A stretch of 64,000 nucleotides of DNA, from NCBI RefSeq assembly GCF_022531965.1, contig NZ_CP092831.1:2136001-2200000 (forward strand). Direction: 5' to 3'. This DNA comes from Paenibacillus peoriae (GTDB taxonomy: Bacteria > Bacillota > Bacilli > Paenibacillales > Paenibacillaceae). Shown here piece after piece: positions 55,010 to 63,407 of the stretch. The position numbers and the translations under genes are program-made. Under the pieces are notes generated by a model, which was not told the origin of the DNA, searched no databases, and worked only from the letters and a program-made list of their open reading frames with translations. Position 1 is the first letter of the stretch, and each line of letters begins with the position of its first letter.

Positions 55010-55423
55010 ATGTTATTTGGCAGCTTACGCATTAATCTTTGGTCTGGAGTAGTCGGATTTATTCTGACTTTTGTGTTGTCCGTTGGCAGCAATCTGCTGA
55101 CCACGAGCTTAATTCGTGGCTTGATCGCCTTCGTTTTTTGGTTCCTACTTGCATTTGTGCTGCGCTGGACACTAGGTGTTGTAGCGCGGCCAGATCTGGG
55201 GAATGCCCAAAGCCGGGCAAGCTCTCAGGTAGATGGCGTAGGGGGGAATCTGGACCTGACGACACCAGACGAAAATGAAGACCTGAATGAATTGCTGAAA
55301 CCGAAACCAGAGCAGACGGACGAGGGGGATAATGGTTTTGCACCTTTAAACCCACCTAAGCTGGTTTCCAACAAGGACCCTGAAGAATTGGCCAAGGCCG
55401 TTCGTCACCTGACAGACAAATAA
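55010..55423 (+). CDS. Unrecognised small membrane protein between cheD and sigD
   Basis: I do not recognise this 137-residue protein. It has two hydrophobic segments in the first ~65 residues (about 10-30 and 35-58), which suggest a hairpin in the membrane, then an acidic, Pro/Asn/Glu-rich cytoplasmic-type tail of ~70 residues, and a short C-terminal helix DPEELAKAVRHLTDK. The gene starts two bases after the cheD stop and ends just before the sigD ribosome binding site, so it is translated as part of the operon. B. subtilis has no gene at this place. A link to motility or sigma regulation is only positional. Confidence 0.8.
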   Translation: MLFGSLRINLWSGVVGFILTFVLSVGSNLLTTSLIRGLIAFVFWFLLAFVLRWTLGVVARPDLGNAQSRASSQVDGVGGNLDLTTPDENEDLNELLKPKPEQTDEGDNGFAPLNPPKLVSNKDPEELAKAVRHLTDK

Positions 55424-55437
55424 GGAGGGTGAAGCCG

Positions 55438-56226
55438 ATGAACGAGCGAAAAGCCGCTCATTTAAACCATTCCGAACTATGGGAACAATGGAAAGAACAC
55501 GGTGACAAGGAAGCAAAAAAACAGTTAATTGAAAAGTATCTCCATATTGTGGAGTATGTGTCAGGCCGTCTTGCAGTAGGCTTGCCTAAAAATGTATCCA
55601 AGGATGATCTGGCGAGTAACGGCGTTATGGGTTTGATTGACGCTTTAGAGAAATTTGACTATGAGCGTGGTTTGCAGTTTGAGACTTATGCTTCTTGGCG
55701 TGTTCGTGGAGCGATTTTGGATGGTCTTCGTCAAGGGGATTGGGTTCCTCGTTCAGTTAGGGAAAAAGCGAAAAAAATCGAGGATGCATACCAGCATTTG
55801 GAACAAAGATATCTACGCACGGTCAGCGACGAAGAGATGAGTCATTATTTGGACGTTTCTGAGAAAGAGTTTCAAAATATGATCCAAGAGGTCGCTGTTA
55901 TGTCGATTGTCTCACTGGAGGATCCGATCCGCGAAGAGGAATCGGAAACACGGCTTTCCCTTTTGGTGGACGAGAAGGCGAAAAATCCGGATCATAAGGT
56001 CAATGAATTTACACTTCGTGATGCCCTTGCACAAGGCATTGATAAATTGACTGAAAAAGAACGTATCGTTGTTTCTTTATTGTATTACGAGGATTTGTCA
56101 CTCAGCGAAATCGCTGAGGTCATGTCGCTATCTCCATCGCGAATTTCACAGTTGCATTCCAAAGCAATATTACGTCTGAGAGCGACATTGGACAAACAAC
56201 GGGATTTGCTAATGCGTAAAGATTAA
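55438..56226 (+). CDS. sigD: Flagellar/motility sigma factor SigD (FliA family)
   Basis: SigD (sigma-28) directs transcription of flagellin, motor and autolysin genes late in assembly. ATG 55438 has AAGGAGGGTG upstream, giving 262 residues. Region 2 shows DLASNGVMGLIDALEKFDYERGLQFETYASWRVRGAI in parts, region 3 follows, and region 4 has LSEIAEVMSLSPSRISQLHSKAILRLR. Its place near the end of the fla/che operon is that of Bacillus, where distance from the promoter affects its level. Confidence 0.97.
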   Translation: MNERKAAHLNHSELWEQWKEHGDKEAKKQLIEKYLHIVEYVSGRLAVGLPKNVSKDDLASNGVMGLIDALEKFDYERGLQFETYASWRVRGAILDGLRQGDWVPRSVREKAKKIEDAYQHLEQRYLRTVSDEEMSHYLDVSEKEFQNMIQEVAVMSIVSLEDPIREEESETRLSLLVDEKAKNPDHKVNEFTLRDALAQGIDKLTEKERIVVSLLYYEDLSLSEIAEVMSLSPSRISQLHSKAILRLRATLDKQRDLLMRKD

Positions 56227-56270
56227 CGTACGGGAGGTTACAGTAACAGTTAGACGGAAGGAGCACCCTT

Positions 56271-57680
56271 GTGGAGAAGCAATATGCTTTGGACCAGTTT
56301 TTAAAAGTGGTTGTCTCACCTGACAAACAAACCGCCTACTTGGAGTTTGCCAAACGTGAAGAAGGCTTTGCCTGTTCTGTGGAAGAATTAGAGCGTTTTC
56401 TAAGCAACCAAAAAATATCCTACGGTTTAATAGCCGATGCAATTCGCGTATTTGCGGCAAGTCCGGAAGATCATTTCTTCGGAAAATTACTGATTGCTCA
56501 GGGAAAGCAGCCGATCCATGGCACAGACGGAAAAATCAATCTGGCTGATATTGTGACTGGCGAAGATGCACATAAGCCGCTTGAAACCGTGGATGGACGG
56601 GTGGATTATAAAGAACTAACTCGTTTAAGAAATGTAAAACGTGGTCAACTGATTGCCGAACGGGTTGATCCTCTGCCAGGTGTACCGGGGATTGCTGTAA
56701 CCGGAGAGGAAATTCCTTTTCTTCCAGGTAAAGAGGCGCGTTTTAAAGTTGGAAAAAATGTAGTGATTCATCCAGAAGGTGTTGCGATGTATGCGGCTAT
56801 TGACGGACTGGTAACTACGACTGAAAAGGGCAAACTTAATGTGTTCCCCGTATATGAAGTTAACGGGGACGTCGATTATAGTGTCGGCAACATTGATTTT
56901 GTTGGAACCGTCGTCATTCGTGGGAATGTTTTGACAGGTTTCCGGGTTCGGGCGGCTGGCGACATTCGTGTCATCGGTGGTGTGGAAGGGGCCGAAATTG
57001 TGGCGGAAGGTTCAGTGGAAATCACTGGCGGTATTATCGGATACCATAAGGGGTTCGTGAAAGCTGCACAAAATGTGAAATGCTCGTTTATACAAGATGG
57101 TAACGTGATTGCGGGAGGCGATGTACTTGTATCCCAGAGTATCATGCATTCCCAGATCAAAGCGAGTAATAATGTAATCTGCGAAGGGACAAAAGGGCTT
57201 ATCGTAGGTGGCAGTGTACAAGCTGGTAAAAAGGTAGTGGCTCGTACCGTCGGTAATACGATGTCCACAGCTACCAATATCGAAGTGGGTGTACTTCCCG
57301 AACTGCGCGATGAACTGACAGAACTCCGCGCACGTTTGAAGCAGCAGACAGACAGCCAGGATAAAACGAATAAGGCTCTTACCATATTGGATCAGCTTGC
57401 CGCCGCCGGACAGCTTGCACCTGAAAGAATGGCTATGCGAATCAAGCTGACATCTACTAAAAAATCTAATGAACAGGAGCTTTTGGAAACCAAGTCCAGA
57501 ATGCTTGAAATTGAACGAACATTAGAGGATACAAGCCGCGCACGGGTAGAAGTGAAAAATGTGATTTACGGTGGCTCTAAAATAGTTATCGGCAGATATA
57601 CAAAATTTATTAAAGATTCAGTGGAAAGAATGGCGTTTTATTATCATGAGGGAGACATCAGCATGTCCTCCTACGTGTAA
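56271..57680 (+). CDS. FapA-family (DUF342) protein
   Basis: The 469-residue protein belongs to the DUF342/FapA family. Its middle is a right-handed beta-helix made of repeated short strands (GNIDFVGTVVIRGNVLTGF, VRAAGDIRVIGGVEGAEI, and further), and its C-terminus is a coiled coil of about 80 residues. FapA in Vibrio vulnificus affects flagellar assembly and polar localisation in response to sugar uptake. The gene follows sigD by 44 bases inside the operon. It starts at GTG 56271 behind GACGGAAGGAG. Confidence 0.85.
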   Translation: MEKQYALDQFLKVVVSPDKQTAYLEFAKREEGFACSVEELERFLSNQKISYGLIADAIRVFAASPEDHFFGKLLIAQGKQPIHGTDGKINLADIVTGEDAHKPLETVDGRVDYKELTRLRNVKRGQLIAERVDPLPGVPGIAVTGEEIPFLPGKEARFKVGKNVVIHPEGVAMYAAIDGLVTTTEKGKLNVFPVYEVNGDVDYSVGNIDFVGTVVIRGNVLTGFRVRAAGDIRVIGGVEGAEIVAEGSVEITGGIIGYHKGFVKAAQNVKCSFIQDGNVIAGGDVLVSQSIMHSQIKASNNVICEGTKGLIVGGSVQAGKKVVARTVGNTMSTATNIEVGVLPELRDELTELRARLKQQTDSQDKTNKALTILDQLAAAGQLAPERMAMRIKLTSTKKSNEQELLETKSRMLEIERTLEDTSRARVEVKNVIYGGSKIVIGRYTKFIKDSVERMAFYYHEGDISMSSYV

Positions 57681-57762
57681 TTCGGCACACTGATAAACAA
57701 CATTTAACATTGTATTCCTTGGAAGAAAGATACGGATGCCCAATCGGAAAGGGTGTGGTCCA

Positions 57763-58083
57763 ATGAGCTTGAAGGCTGTTGAATTGCAAATTGCCGTACC
57801 TCGCACCAGCGAAGCTGGAAAATACCAAAGTGAGTCCCAGCAGCGGCCGATGAATGATCAAGCATTGCTTGGACAAAAGGCCGCGCTGGAGACGGAGAAC
57901 ATGCGTCAGCGAAGCAGTGCTGTAGATCAGTCTGCGGAAACATTTGTCGGTGAGCGGCAAACAGGGGGACAGAGCAGAGATTCTTCCCAGCAGAGCCGCT
58001 CCCGGCCAGATGAGGCTGAACTGCCTAAGGAGCATCCGGCAGAGCATCCGTTCAAGGGACACCATATTGATTTTTCGCTCTGA
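57763..58083 (+). CDS. Unrecognised small hydrophilic protein after fapA-like gene
   Basis: This 106-residue protein is not one I can name. It opens MSLKAVELQIAVPRTSEAGKYQ and ends HPFKGHHIDFSL; the central part is hydrophilic, Gln/Ser/Arg-rich and probably disordered. A protein with this opening and a HP-KG-H-ID ending is a familiar small gene of Firmicute flagellar loci, of unknown role. I choose ATG 57763, behind AAAGGGTG; the open frame extends to 57736. No membrane segment is visible. Confidence 0.7.
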   Translation: MSLKAVELQIAVPRTSEAGKYQSESQQRPMNDQALLGQKAALETENMRQRSSAVDQSAETFVGERQTGGQSRDSSQQSRSRPDEAELPKEHPAEHPFKGHHIDFSL

Positions 58084-58124
58084 TCCGACAGGTGGAGAAG
58101 CGTTATTAAAGGAGACGATGGGCA

Positions 58125-58757
58125 GTGGATCAACCATGGATTTATATTGTTCTGCTGGGCGCCGCAGCTGTTGTCTATGCCTGGCTACAGCCTAAGCGTC
58201 AGCCAGGCCGGGGAACAGAAGAGGCCGTCGTCCAAAAGGTCGAGGCCACATTAGAGCAATATATGGCCGATATTGAAAACGATAATGACGAGTTGATTGA
58301 GCTTGTTTCTGGTATGAAGCAGGAGCATACAGTGAAACAGGCGGCATTACAGGAGCAAGTAGCTGAGCTTCGGAGCCGTATCGTGGAGCTTGAGCGCCAG
58401 GCTATGTTTGCAACTGTGTCTATGCAAACCGAGCCTGTACCTAAGGAAATACAACATACAACTGCTTCTCAGCAGGCAGCGGTTGCATACGGTCAATTTC
58501 AAAGTCCGCAACCTGAAATGTCTGTGCAGGAAGGCTACTCTGGTTCAGAAGCTCCCCTCATAACTATGGAGGAACAGACGGCATTACAAGATCCTGAAAC
58601 TGAGCAGGAAGCAGAGTCCATCCGTGATCGTTATCAAGAGTTGTTTGCTCTGCATGAGCAAGGCAAGTCAGTGGACTATATAGCTAAGCAATCAGGCATT
58701 CAACGGGGTGAAGTACAGCTTATTTTGCAACTCGCGGAGCGGGAGGATGTAACGTGA
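58125..58757 (+). CDS. SwrB-like protein with C-terminal helix-turn-helix
   Basis: The 210-residue protein has an N-terminal membrane anchor (WIYIVLLGAAAVVYAWL), a charged coiled coil (about 35-95), a Gln/Glu/Pro-rich linker and a C-terminal helix-turn-helix-like motif LFALHEQGKSVDYIAKQSGIQRGEVQLIL. This layout matches SwrB (YlxL) of B. subtilis, which lies right after sigD and promotes basal-body maturation. Here two genes separate it from sigD. The start GTG 58125 is weakly supported by AGGAGACG upstream. It overlaps the next gene by four bases. Confidence 0.75.
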   Translation: MDQPWIYIVLLGAAAVVYAWLQPKRQPGRGTEEAVVQKVEATLEQYMADIENDNDELIELVSGMKQEHTVKQAALQEQVAELRSRIVELERQAMFATVSMQTEPVPKEIQHTTASQQAAVAYGQFQSPQPEMSVQEGYSGSEAPLITMEEQTALQDPETEQEAESIRDRYQELFALHEQGKSVDYIAKQSGIQRGEVQLILQLAEREDVT

Positions 58758-59401
58758 TCAAAAACCGTTCATTTATGCTAGGCATGGGTACTGGTCTTAT
58801 AACGGGGGCATTGCTATTGCAACTGGCATTGATCGGTCAGGGGCAATCGCAGCAATCTTCCACAGACCCGAAAAACATGACGCGAGAGCAATTAGAAAAG
58901 GCAGCAGCCGGATTAAATCTCCAGGTCAGTGACAGCTCTAACCCGAAAATGACAGAAGAGGAATGGCGTAATAAGGTGATCAAGGAAGGTAATAAAACTC
59001 CCGTTGCACCCCAAAAAGCTAAACCAGCTCAAACGCCAGCAACACCAAAGGCACCTGCAAACAGCATATCCTCGGCTGGTTCTAAACCTTCGACCAGCAC
59101 ATCGGTTCCACAAAGTCCGAATAAGCCGCAAACTCAAAGTTCTGGCACTACAGCGACTCCCAATATCCCCAAGCAGCCTGCCACCCCACAAGTGCAGTAT
59201 AGCATTGCATCCGGAAGCAATTTGAGAAGTGTGGCATCAGGATTGCAACGGGCAGGGGTCGTATCGGATGCTAGTGCATTTGAGGCAGCAGCTAAGGCTA
59301 AAAAAATCAATACCAAAATTCGTACCGGTACCTATCAGTTTGCTAAAGGTGAGGATTTCAGTTCTATCATTACTAAAATTACGAAAAAGCCGTCCAACTG
59401 A
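58754..59401 (+). CDS. Membrane-anchored protein with MltG/YceG-like domain fragment
   Basis: The 215-residue protein has an N-terminal membrane anchor (about 8-28), a Pro/Thr/Ser/Lys-rich linker to about 145, and a C-terminal ~65-residue domain (SGSNLRSVASGLQRAGVV, then KIRTGTYQFAKGEDFSSIITKI) that resembles the LysM-like subdomain of the endolytic transglycosylase MltG. The catalytic part of MltG is absent, so it is unlikely to cut peptidoglycan itself. It is the last gene of the fla/che operon. The terminator stem begins within its last codons. Confidence 0.75.
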   Translation: MIKNRSFMLGMGTGLITGALLLQLALIGQGQSQQSSTDPKNMTREQLEKAAAGLNLQVSDSSNPKMTEEEWRNKVIKEGNKTPVAPQKAKPAQTPATPKAPANSISSAGSKPSTSTSVPQSPNKPQTQSSGTTATPNIPKQPATPQVQYSIASGSNLRSVASGLQRAGVVSDASAFEAAAKAKKINTKIRTGTYQFAKGEDFSSIITKITKKPSN

Positions 59402-59426
59402 CCAGACTGGGAAGTGGCCGGCTTTT
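59385..59426 (+). terminator. Terminator of the fla/che operon
   Basis: AAAAGCCG (59385-59392) pairs with CGGCTTTT (59419-59426). The left arm lies in the last coding bases of the MltG-like gene, whose stop is 59399-59401. The right arm ends with four T. Confidence 0.75.
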
Positions 59427-59502
59427 ATTCTTGCTGAAAAGTTCAATGAGAGGCGTAAAACGTCACATCTTGCGTTGTTCTAATCTATTGTCGAAAAGTT
59501 GG

Positions 59503-59531
59503 TTGCAACGATGCAAGTGTTATGGTATATT
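59503..59531 (+). promoter_or_regulatory. Sigma-A promoter of rpsB
   Basis: TTGCAA (59503-59508) and TATATT (59526-59531) are 17 bases apart. TGG directly before the -10 makes it an extended -10. The predicted start is near 59538, giving a 118-base leader. Confidence 0.75.
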
Positions 59532-59537
59532 AATTAA

Positions 59538-59655
59538 CGGTGTTAAAAACGCACGTCGGTTAATTTTATAAAGGGTGCTTTCCAATGGAAAGTCTTTATG
59601 AAAAATGATGTCGGCGGAGGACACACAAAAAACCAAACTTAGGAGGTGCGTGAAG
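59538..59655 (+). promoter_or_regulatory. Structured leader of rpsB
   Basis: Bases 59568-59599 fold as ATAAAG, a GGTG internal bulge, CTTTCC, an AAT loop, GGAAAG, a single T, and CTTTAT: two 6-bp helices stacked across an asymmetric bulge. The ribosome binding site AGGAGGTGCGTG lies 40 bases after it. Autoregulation by S2 through the leader is known in some bacteria; here it is inferred. Confidence 0.5.
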
Positions 59656-60354
59656 ATGGCAGTAATCTCCATGAAACAGCTTTTGGAAGCTGGGGTTCAC
59701 TTTGGTCACCAAACACGTCGCTGGAACCCGAAAATGGATCGTTATATCTTCACTGAAAGAAACGGTATTTACATCATTGACTTGCAAAAGACAGTGAAAA
59801 AGGTTGAGGAAGCTTACAACTTTGTAAAAAGCATTGCAGCTGAGAATGGTACAATTCTGTTCGTAGGCACGAAGAAACAAGCACAAGATTCCGTTAAAGA
59901 AGAAGCAGCACGCGCTGGTCAATTCTACATTAACCAACGTTGGTTGGGTGGTACGCTGACTAACTTCCAAACGATTCAAAAACGTATTGACCGTTTGAAA
60001 CAACTAGAAGCTTGGGAAGAAGACGGTACATTCGCAGTTCTTCCTAAAAAAGAAGTTATCATTCTTCGCAAAGAAAAAGATCGTCTTGAAAAATTCTTGG
60101 GCGGTATCAAAAACATGAAGGGCCTTCCAAGTGCTCTGTTCATCATTGATCCACGCAAAGAACGTATCGCGGTTGCTGAAGCTCGCAAATTGGGTATCCC
60201 AATCGTAGGTATCGTTGATACAAACTGCGATCCAGACGAAATCGACTATGTTATCCCAGGTAATGACGACGCAATCCGCGCTGTTAAATTGCTGACAGGT
60301 AAAATGGCTGATGCAGTTATGGAAGCAAACCAAGGCGAAGAAACTACAGCATAA
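59656..60354 (+). CDS. rpsB: 30S ribosomal protein S2
   Basis: S2 joins the 30S subunit late and is needed for S1 or mRNA binding. ATG 59656 follows AGGAGGTGCGTG; the open frame extends back to 59605 but inside the leader. The 232-residue protein has [25 protein letters not shown] (in part), [26 protein letters not shown] and the C-terminal [26 protein letters not shown] region. Coding bias is strong, as in other ribosomal genes. Confidence 0.98.
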   Translation: MAVISMKQLLEAGVHFGHQTRRWNPKMDRYIFTERNGIYIIDLQKTVKKVEEAYNFVKSIAAENGTILFVGTKKQAQDSVKEEAARAGQFYINQRWLGGTLTNFQTIQKRIDRLKQLEAWEEDGTFAVLPKKEVIILRKEKDRLEKFLGGIKNMKGLPSALFIIDPRKERIAVAEARKLGIPIVGIVDTNCDPDEIDYVIPGNDDAIRAVKLLTGKMADAVMEANQGEETTA

Positions 60355-60389
60355 CATTTCCATTAGGAAATAACTATATGAATTAAATG

Positions 60390-60434
60390 AAAAGGGTGGT
60401 TGGCAGGTGTATAACCTCTCACTACCCTTTTTTT
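60390..60434 (+). terminator. Terminator or attenuator between rpsB and tsf
   Basis: AAAAGGGT (60390-60397) pairs with ACCCTTTT (60424-60431), with extra pairs inward, followed by further T. No tsf promoter is obvious in the 50 bases after it, so partial read-through is likely and would lower EF-Ts relative to S2. Confidence 0.8.
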
Positions 60435-60484
60435 AAGGAATAAGCACGGTATACCACTGAAAATCAAATTTGGAGGGAAATAAT

Positions 60485-61135
60485 ATGGCAGTTAATGCTA
60501 GCGCAGTAAAAGAGCTTCGTGAAAAAACAGGCGCAGGAATGCTGGATTGTAAAAAAGCGCTTGAAGAAGCAAACGGTGATTTGACAAAAGCGGTTGAAGT
60601 TCTGCGCGAAAAAGGACTTGCAGCTGCAGCCAACAAAGCGGGTCGTATTGCTACTGAAGGTGTTGTTGAATCCTACATTCATGCTGGCGGCCGTATCGGC
60701 GTACTGGTAGAAGTAAACTGCGAAACAGACTTCGTAGCTAAAACAGACCAGTTCAGAGATTTTGTACGCGACATTGCAATGCATATCGCTGCATCGAACC
60801 CTCGTTATGTTCGTCGTGAAGAAGTGCCACAGGAAGAGATCGAAAAAGAAAAAGAAATCCTGAAAGCACAAGCGCTGAACGAAGGTAAACCAGAAAAAAT
60901 TGTTGAAAAAATGGTTGAAGGCCGTATTGGTAAGTTCTATGAAGAGTTCTGTTTGTTGGAGCAATCTTTCATCAAAGATCCAGACAAAACAATCTCCACG
61001 CTTATCAACGAAAAAATCAGTACGATTGGCGAGAACATCTCCCTGCGTCGCTTTGTTCGTTTTGAACTGGGTGAAGGTCTGGAGAAAAAAGAAGACAACT
61101 TCTACGAAGAAGTTATGTCTCAAGTGAAACAATAA
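60485..61135 (+). CDS. tsf: Translation elongation factor Ts
   Basis: EF-Ts regenerates EF-Tu-GTP. ATG 60485 follows GGAGGG; the 216-residue length is that of the shorter Gram-positive form. The N-terminal UBA-like domain has [21 protein letters not shown] (in part) and the core has [17 protein letters not shown]. It follows rpsB, as in nearly all bacteria. Confidence 0.98.
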   Translation: MAVNASAVKELREKTGAGMLDCKKALEEANGDLTKAVEVLREKGLAAAANKAGRIATEGVVESYIHAGGRIGVLVEVNCETDFVAKTDQFRDFVRDIAMHIAASNPRYVRREEVPQEEIEKEKEILKAQALNEGKPEKIVEKMVEGRIGKFYEEFCLLEQSFIKDPDKTISTLINEKISTIGENISLRRFVRFELGEGLEKKEDNFYEEVMSQVKQ

Positions 61136-61169
61136 TTACCAACGAACGGTAATCGCATATGGAAAAATG

Positions 61170-61221
61170 GAAATGGGACACATCAGTGTTCCATTTCTTG
61201 CAACAGGACACCTATCCTGTT
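61170..61221 (+). other. Two tandem hairpins between tsf and pyrH
   Basis: GAAATGGGACAC (61170-61181) pairs with GTGTTCCATTTC (61186-61197) over 12 bp with one G-U pair and an ATCA loop. AACAGGA (61202-61208) pairs with TCCTGTT (61215-61221). Neither has a clear T run, so they may protect or process RNA, or act as weak terminators. Confidence 0.6.
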
Positions 61222-61234
61222 ACATAAAGTATAA

Positions 61235-61983
<749 letters not shown>

Positions 61984-61984
<1 letters not shown>

Positions 61985-62538
61985 TGCCACAATCTGTGAA
62001 AAAGAGTGCTGAGGAACGCATGCAAAAAGCAATCCAGGCATTGCAACGTGATCTTGCATCTTTGCGTGCAGGACGGGCGACACCAGCTTTACTGGACCGT
62101 GTACAGGTAGAGTATTATGGTGCAATGACTCCAGTCAACCAACTGGCGAATATCAATACACCTGACAGCCGGACCTTGATGATTCAGCCTTGGGACAAAT
62201 CTTCCTTGGCTGATATCGAGCGCGCTATACAAAAATCCGATTTAGGTTTGACACCTTCGAATGACGGTAACACCATTCGTCTTAGCATTCCTGCTTTGAC
62301 GGAGGAGCGCAGAACTGACTTGGTGAAGTTGACAAAGAAGAACGGTGAAGAAGCGAAGATCGCTATTCGTAACATTCGTCGTGATGCCAATGATGACATC
62401 AAAAAATTGGAGAAAAGTGATATTTCCGAGGACGAATCTCGTAAACATCAGGAAGATATCCAGAAAACAACTGATAAGTTTATCGCTGAAGTGGATAAAG
62501 TTTTAGCTGCAAAAGAAAAAGAAATTATGGAAGTCTAA
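61984..62538 (+). CDS. frr: Ribosome recycling factor
   Basis: RRF splits post-termination ribosomes with EF-G. The 184-residue protein has [23 protein letters not shown] and [17 protein letters not shown], and ends with [20 protein letters not shown], all typical. It begins with a one-base overlap with pyrH. Confidence 0.98.
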
Positions 62539-62544
62539 AAGATT

Positions 62545-62580
62545 GGCAGCCCCTCCCTTACGGTGGGGTTTGTCTCTTTT
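62545..62580 (+). terminator. Weak terminator-like hairpin after frr
   Basis: GGCAGCCCC (62545-62553) can pair with GGGGTTTGTC (62565-62574) imperfectly, followed by TCTTTT. uppS begins 85 bases after frr, so read-through is expected. Confidence 0.4.
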
Positions 62581-62622
62581 CAAGCCTGAGGCACATTTTC
62601 AGAGAATGCTGGAGGAACTGGA

Positions 62623-63390
62623 ATGATCAAACGGGTTCGGTCTTGGTGGAACGGGGAACAAAAACAGCAAACACCGGCCATTTCAAAAGACAATATTCCG
62701 CAGCATGTTGCTGTCATCATGGATGGGAACGGCAGATGGGCCAAACGGATTGGAATGCCGCGGATTGTAGGGCACCAAAATGGAATGAAGGCAGTGAAAC
62801 GCACAGCAATTGCGGCGGATGAACTGGGTATTAAGTATTTGACTTTGTTTGCATTTTCAACTGAAAATTGGACGCGTCCAAAGGACGAAGTTGATTTTCT
62901 AATGCGCTTACCGCAGGAATTTCTGGCTATTGAGCTAGATGAGTTGATTGAAAAAAATGTGCAAGTACGTATGATGGGCAATAAAGAACATTTACCTTCC
63001 CATACCGTTGAAGCGCTGACTGAAGCGACTCGACGAACTGAAAATAATACCGGACTTGTTCTTAATTTTGCATTAAATTATGGAAGTCGGTTGGAAATCA
63101 CCGAATGCATGCAAACATTGGGCCGTCAAATTGCGGATGGGAAGCTTAAATCGGAAGATATAACATCTGAGCTGATCGGTAGTACGTTGCTTTCTAGCGG
63201 TATGCCAGACCCTGATTTACTGATTCGAACAAGCGGTGAGCTTAGACTTAGTAATTTTATGCTCTGGCAGCTTGCCTACAGTGAGTTGTGGTTTACTGAT
63301 ATTTATTGGCCTGAGTTTAAGAAAGAACACTTATACGAAGCAGTGATCGAATATCAGCAAAGAACACGACGGTATGGCGGACTGAAGTAA
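62623..63390 (+). CDS. uppS: Undecaprenyl pyrophosphate synthase
   Basis: UppS condenses isopentenyl units in cis to make the C55 lipid carrier for wall synthesis. The 255-residue protein has VAVIMDGNGRWAKRIGMPRIVGH (in part) with the catalytic Asp, LTLFAFSTENWTRP, LNYGSRLEI and the C-terminal DPDLLIRTSGELRLSNFMLWQ and ELWFTDIYWPEF. The ATG follows TGGAGGAACTGGA. cdsA begins 17 bases downstream. Confidence 0.98.
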   Translation: MIKRVRSWWNGEQKQQTPAISKDNIPQHVAVIMDGNGRWAKRIGMPRIVGHQNGMKAVKRTAIAADELGIKYLTLFAFSTENWTRPKDEVDFLMRLPQEFLAIELDELIEKNVQVRMMGNKEHLPSHTVEALTEATRRTENNTGLVLNFALNYGSRLEITECMQTLGRQIADGKLKSEDITSELIGSTLLSSGMPDPDLLIRTSGELRLSNFMLWQLAYSELWFTDIYWPEFKKEHLYEAVIEYQQRTRRYGGLK

Positions 63391-63407
63391 ATGGAGGATG
63401 AAAGCCG

